DNA of 64,000 nt from a virus, in IMG/VR virus record IMGVR_UViG_3300042520_000587, positions 1 through 64,000 of that record; one strand, 5' to 3'. The notes below the pieces were generated by a model that saw only the letters and a program-made list of their open reading frames with translations, was not told the DNA's origin and did no database searches. Below, one piece after another: positions 61,948 through 64,000 of this stretch (positions are counted from its first letter, which is position 1; every line of letters begins with the position of its first letter). The translations under genes and the position numbers were made by a program.

Positions 61948-62163
61948 CTAGTCATTTAATCTTCTGAAGTCTCTTATTTTAGCTAAGAGAGCTTCATTGT
62001 AGTGTGTAAAGAAACCTTTGTCTATAATCCGGTAGTTGATTTTATCAATCTTTTGTACCGGATAAATTGTTTTCTTTACACCAGTTAAGATTAAGTTGTC
62101 ATCAATATCTCTAATGTCTGCCTTGAGATCCATCCCAAGAACAGAAGTAATTAAATCACTCAT
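61948..62163 (-). CDS. Small hypothetical protein
   Basis: 71 aa from ATG 62163 (MSDLITSVLGMDLKADIRDI); a GTG one codon earlier. Beta-rich core (DNLILTGVKKTIYPVQKI). Overlaps the next gene by 8 nt. Confidence 0.6.
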   Translation of the reverse strand: MSDLITSVLGMDLKADIRDIDDNLILTGVKKTIYPVQKIDKINYRIIDKGFFTHYNEALLAKIRDFRRLND

Positions 62164-62485
62164 CACTAAATAGATTATCCATTAAATTTCTCAAACTTCT
62201 TTTCTTAGCCTGTGCATGAGAAACTTTCTCAAAGATTTGAATTGCCATGACAACTTCATTAATATGAACACACTGCTCTACTACCATAGCATATGATTCT
62301 GTTTTAATATCACTGGCATCATATGCTTTTATACACAACTGAGTTATTTCCCGGCATCTTTCTTCAGTAATACCTAACACTTCATGTATTAAATCTGATT
62401 TCTCATCAATAATACATAGTTTAAATTTATTATCCTGTGGATAAGACTTCTTCTTTTTCTTAAATAATTTCCTGAACCATTTCAT
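62156..62485 (-). CDS. Hypothetical basic helical protein
   Basis: 109 aa. Very basic start (MKWFRKLFKKKKKSYPQ) that may bind membrane or nucleic acid, then helices. Not recognised. Confidence 0.6.
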   Translation of the reverse strand: MKWFRKLFKKKKKSYPQDNKFKLCIIDEKSDLIHEVLGITEERCREITQLCIKAYDASDIKTESYAMVVEQCVHINEVVMAIQIFEKVSHAQAKKRSLRNLMDNLFSDE

Positions 62486-62487
62486 AA

Positions 62488-62709
62488 TTATCTTTTTAGT
62501 TTAAACTCTTGTTTTCTTTGCTCATCATACCATATTTGCACACTTATACAAACTGTGATTGACACTAACAAACCTTGAAAAACATAACCAACTGGTGTGT
62601 AATTTTCAAAATTGAAGGCTGCCCCATATGTTATCAAACCTTCTAGGATACATAATACTACTAATCCTATACTTACATTCAAAATAAAATTTACTAATTT
62701 CATAATCAT
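62488..62709 (-). CDS. Small membrane protein
   Basis: 73 aa. Two hydrophobic stretches (FILNVSIGLVVLCILEGLI and GYVFQGLLVSITVCISVQIW), basic tail. Preceded 21 nt upstream by the pseudoknot at 62731-62777. Confidence 0.6.
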   Translation of the reverse strand: MIMKLVNFILNVSIGLVVLCILEGLITYGAAFNFENYTPVGYVFQGLLVSITVCISVQIWYDEQRKQEFKLKR

Positions 62710-62730
62710 ACATTTTTTAGTTAATAAATA

Positions 62731-62777
62731 AGACAGACTATTACACCTTTTGTCTGTCTACTGCGGTTGGAGGTGTA
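62731..62777 (-). ncRNA. Candidate H-type RNA pseudoknot in 5' leader
   Basis: On the minus strand TACACCT (62777-62771) pairs with AGGTGTA (62748-62742), and AGACAGAC (62759-62752) pairs with GTCTGTCT (62738-62731). The stems interleave as in an H-type pseudoknot (7 and 8 bp). It lies 21 nt before the ATG of the 73-aa membrane gene. It could be a riboswitch or protein-binding leader. Confidence 0.5.
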
Positions 62778-62782
62778 CGCAA

Positions 62783-63037
62783 TTATACTAAATACTTAAC
62801 TGTCATAGCATAGCCAAATAGACCGGTAGCTGCACCACAAAATGCTATTAATGTTACTGTCATAGCATTAATTGTTTTGTTCTGCATTAACTTGTCTAAT
62901 TGTTCTTCTATAACTACTATCTGATATTCTGCTTCTGATAGCATTTGATACTTTAAATCTGCTGGAACATCACCCATTTGAACTTCATCTCTAAGGTTGT
63001 TCCAAAAATCTAGCTTTTCCTGTAGCTCTTTAATCAT
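62783..63037 (-). CDS. Small protein with C-terminal membrane helix
   Basis: 84 aa. Helical N-terminal two-thirds (coiled-coil-like), then TVTLIAFCGAATGLFGYAM as a membrane segment. Starts after a CTAAAAACTAAAAGTT leader. Confidence 0.6.
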   Translation of the reverse strand: MIKELQEKLDFWNNLRDEVQMGDVPADLKYQMLSEAEYQIVVIEEQLDKLMQNKTINAMTVTLIAFCGAATGLFGYAMTVKYLV

Positions 63038-63042
63038 AACTT

Positions 63043-63123
63043 TTAGTTTTTAGTGTTTAAATAATACTGTGAATAAAATAGTGCTATAAGTAGCACAGTA
63101 ATCATAATCTCTTTCATAATCAT
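63043..63123 (-). CDS. Possible 26-aa membrane peptide
   Basis: MIMKEIMITVLLIALFYSQYYLNTKN. One hydrophobic helix. Very short and found only by the open frame between two genes; may be chance. Confidence 0.35.
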   Translation of the reverse strand: MIMKEIMITVLLIALFYSQYYLNTKN

Positions 63124-63129
63124 TCAATA

Positions 63130-63303
63130 TTAGTTTCTATATGCATATGGTCTTGACTGTGCTTTGCGGACAGATCTGTCCACATGCTCTTTTCTACCAT
63201 TACCGTGACAAGTCTTATTTGCAGCACAACTAGTTAACCATAGTGCAAACATAATAAACAGTCCAACTAACATTCCTTTGATTACAATAATTACATTTTT
63301 CAT
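63130..63303 (-). CDS. Small lipoprotein
   Basis: 57 aa. MKNVIIVIKGMLVGLFIMFALWLTSCAANK has a lipoprotein signal with lipobox LTSC, and a short basic mature part (HVDRSVRKAQSRPYAYRN). Likely anchored in the host envelope. Confidence 0.65.
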   Translation of the reverse strand: MKNVIIVIKGMLVGLFIMFALWLTSCAANKTCHGNGRKEHVDRSVRKAQSRPYAYRN

Positions 63304-63331
63304 ATTAAGGGTTTAAGGGATTACTAAATAA

Positions 63332-63392
63332 AAGTACACAGTGAGAGTTTTAACCACACCCGCTCACAAGTTGACCGCGTTACTGTGTACTT
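63332..63392 (-). other. Long hairpin, terminator or structured RNA
   Basis: AAGTACACAGT (63332-63342) pairs perfectly with ACTGTGTACTT (63382-63392), closing a 39-nt GC-richer loop with GTGAG/CTCAC alternative pairing. A U-rich run follows on the minus strand. The loop is richer than needed for a terminator. Confidence 0.55.
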
Positions 63393-63399
63393 AAGCTAA

Positions 63400-63663
63400 T
63401 TATCTATCTTCATAACATTGCTGACACATATGTACTTCATCACAAGTACATGTCAGTTCAGGGTTAATTGCATAGAGTCTTGCCATATCAGCAAACTCAC
63501 TAGCAATCTCACCGTGCACCTGAAACTTAGGCTTAGGTGTAGTTACAGCTCTCTTAGCTCTAATAAGCATCTTGAGAGTATTCCGGAGATGATTAATGTC
63601 CATATCATCAACATTAATCTTCTGACCATTCTTCATAGTCCAGTAAACAGGTTCTTGAATCAT
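63400..63663 (-). CDS. Small hypothetical protein, Cys-rich tail
   Basis: 87 aa. YWTMKNGQKINVDDMDINHLRNTLKMLIR is a conserved-looking start; the C terminus CTCDEVHMCQQCYEDR has four cysteines that could bind zinc. Its ATG overlaps the upstream TGA (ATGA). Confidence 0.65.
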   Translation of the reverse strand: MIQEPVYWTMKNGQKINVDDMDINHLRNTLKMLIRAKRAVTTPKPKFQVHGEIASEFADMARLYAINPELTCTCDEVHMCQQCYEDR

Positions 63664-63812
63664 ATCAATAAAAGTTTAGTAGATAATATTTCTAGTTCTT
63701 CTTTATCAAATGATGTCTTAACCAATACAACATTGCTATTAGACCAGTACTGTTTAAATTCTTGTTCTGTTTGGACCAATAATGTTCCACGGTGTTCAAA
63801 TAAGTAATACAT
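63660..63812 (-). CDS. Very small protein
   Basis: 50 aa: MYYLFEHRGTLLVQTEQEFKQYW... No motif known. Preceded by a TTAAAACTTAAACTT leader and coupled to the following gene by ATGA. Confidence 0.6.
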   Translation of the reverse strand: MYYLFEHRGTLLVQTEQEFKQYWSNSNVVLVKTSFDKEELEILSTKLLLI

Positions 63813-63841
63813 AAGTTTAAGTTTTAAGTGAATAATAAATA

Positions 63842-63866
63842 AAATAGGGGAATCACTCCCCTATTT
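63842..63866 (-). terminator. Hairpin terminator overlapping a stop codon
   Basis: AAATAGGGGA (63842-63851) pairs with TCCCCTATTT (63857-63866), 5-nt loop. The A-rich side gives a U-rich tail on the minus strand. The stop codon of the last gene lies in the loop. Confidence 0.7.
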
Positions 63867-64000
63867 GTTCTAACACTGGCAGCTCATCATAATGATAGCT
63901 ACTACTAGTAGTGTCTCGCATAACATTTAAATAGTTACAATAGTCTAATTCAGGATCAGAACTTACATAACCATTATCAATACACTGTGATGTATAGTCT
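63853..64000 (-). CDS. Partial gene at the right edge
   Basis: The last 48 codons of a minus-strand gene whose start lies outside the window. Tyr/Asp/Ser-rich (CNYLNVMRDTTSSSYHYDELP..EQIGE). Function unknown. Ends in the loop of a terminator hairpin. Confidence 0.6.
   Translation of the reverse strand, partial: DYTSQCIDNGYVSSDPELDYCNYLNVMRDTTSSSYHYDELPVLEQIGE

Noticed and set aside
1-64000. CRISPR arrays, tRNA genes, integrase, insertion sequences
   Set aside because: No regularly spaced repeats, no cloverleaf with a T-loop, and no transposase or recombinase motif were seen on reading both strands. A tRNA scan would be decisive.

Overview
The window looks like about 64 kb of a large crAss-like bacteriophage (order Crassvirales), so the host is probably a member of the Bacteroidota. 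The evidence is: low GC (about a third by eye); almost no Shine-Dalgarno sequences, with A/T-rich leaders before start codons; two long gene blocks facing each other; a giant protein carrying the DFDGD metal-binding signature of the crAss-like virion RNA polymerase; and a crAss-type replication set (family B DNA polymerase, toprim primase, DnaB-type helicase, Sak4-like ATPase, uracil-DNA glycosylase, SF2 helicase, PD-(D/E)XK exonuclease). Stops are TAA, TGA and TAG, used conventionally. I see no tRNA, integrase, IS element or CRISPR array.

Bases 1-35829 (plus strand) hold the end of the virion/cargo block. First come four proteins of about 740-1030 residues (the first cut by the window edge) rich in short xGG motifs. 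They are followed by three giant proteins (2400, 4611 and 1164 aa) and a 46-aa basic protein. The 2400-aa protein has a PD-(D/E)XK nuclease domain. The 4611-aa protein has a zincin motif (HEAWH), the RNA polymerase core, and a C-terminal string of separate enzyme-like modules (SLOG-like, P-loop, PUA/ASCH-like, AlkB-like dioxygenase, ADP-ribosyltransferase-like). These modules are joined by Thr/Gln/Pro linkers and bracketed by a duplicated sequence. The first protein also carries an ADP-ribosyltransferase-like segment. The likely role of this block is to be packaged in the head and ejected with the DNA, to transcribe early genes and condition the host.

At about 35.83-35.86 kb the two blocks converge on a hairpin that is an intrinsic terminator for the minus strand. 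From there to 64000 nearly every gene is on the minus strand. Reading in the direction of transcription (right to left), the layout is: 64-59 kb, many small orphan, membrane and paralogous genes; 59.3-57.5 kb, HNH protein, SF2 helicase and a ClpS-like adaptor; 57.5-53 kb, small genes including a run of membrane and secreted proteins; 53.4-46.7 kb, the replication core; 46.7-43 kb, a coupled MoxR ATPase / VWA-metallopeptidase / DUF6915 / DUF6878 operon; 43-36 kb, exonuclease, DNA polymerase B, a DUF932-like protein and a MazG-like pyrophosphohydrolase. One small gene (52782-53093) runs on the plus strand inside this block. Many minus-strand units end in hairpins with a GGGG/CCCC core.

Start codons were re-examined. 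Several reading frames open with TTG or GTG a few codons before a good ATG that abuts the preceding gene; in those cases the ATG is given. Nine short genes or gene fragments (below about 60 codons) were found by reading the gaps.
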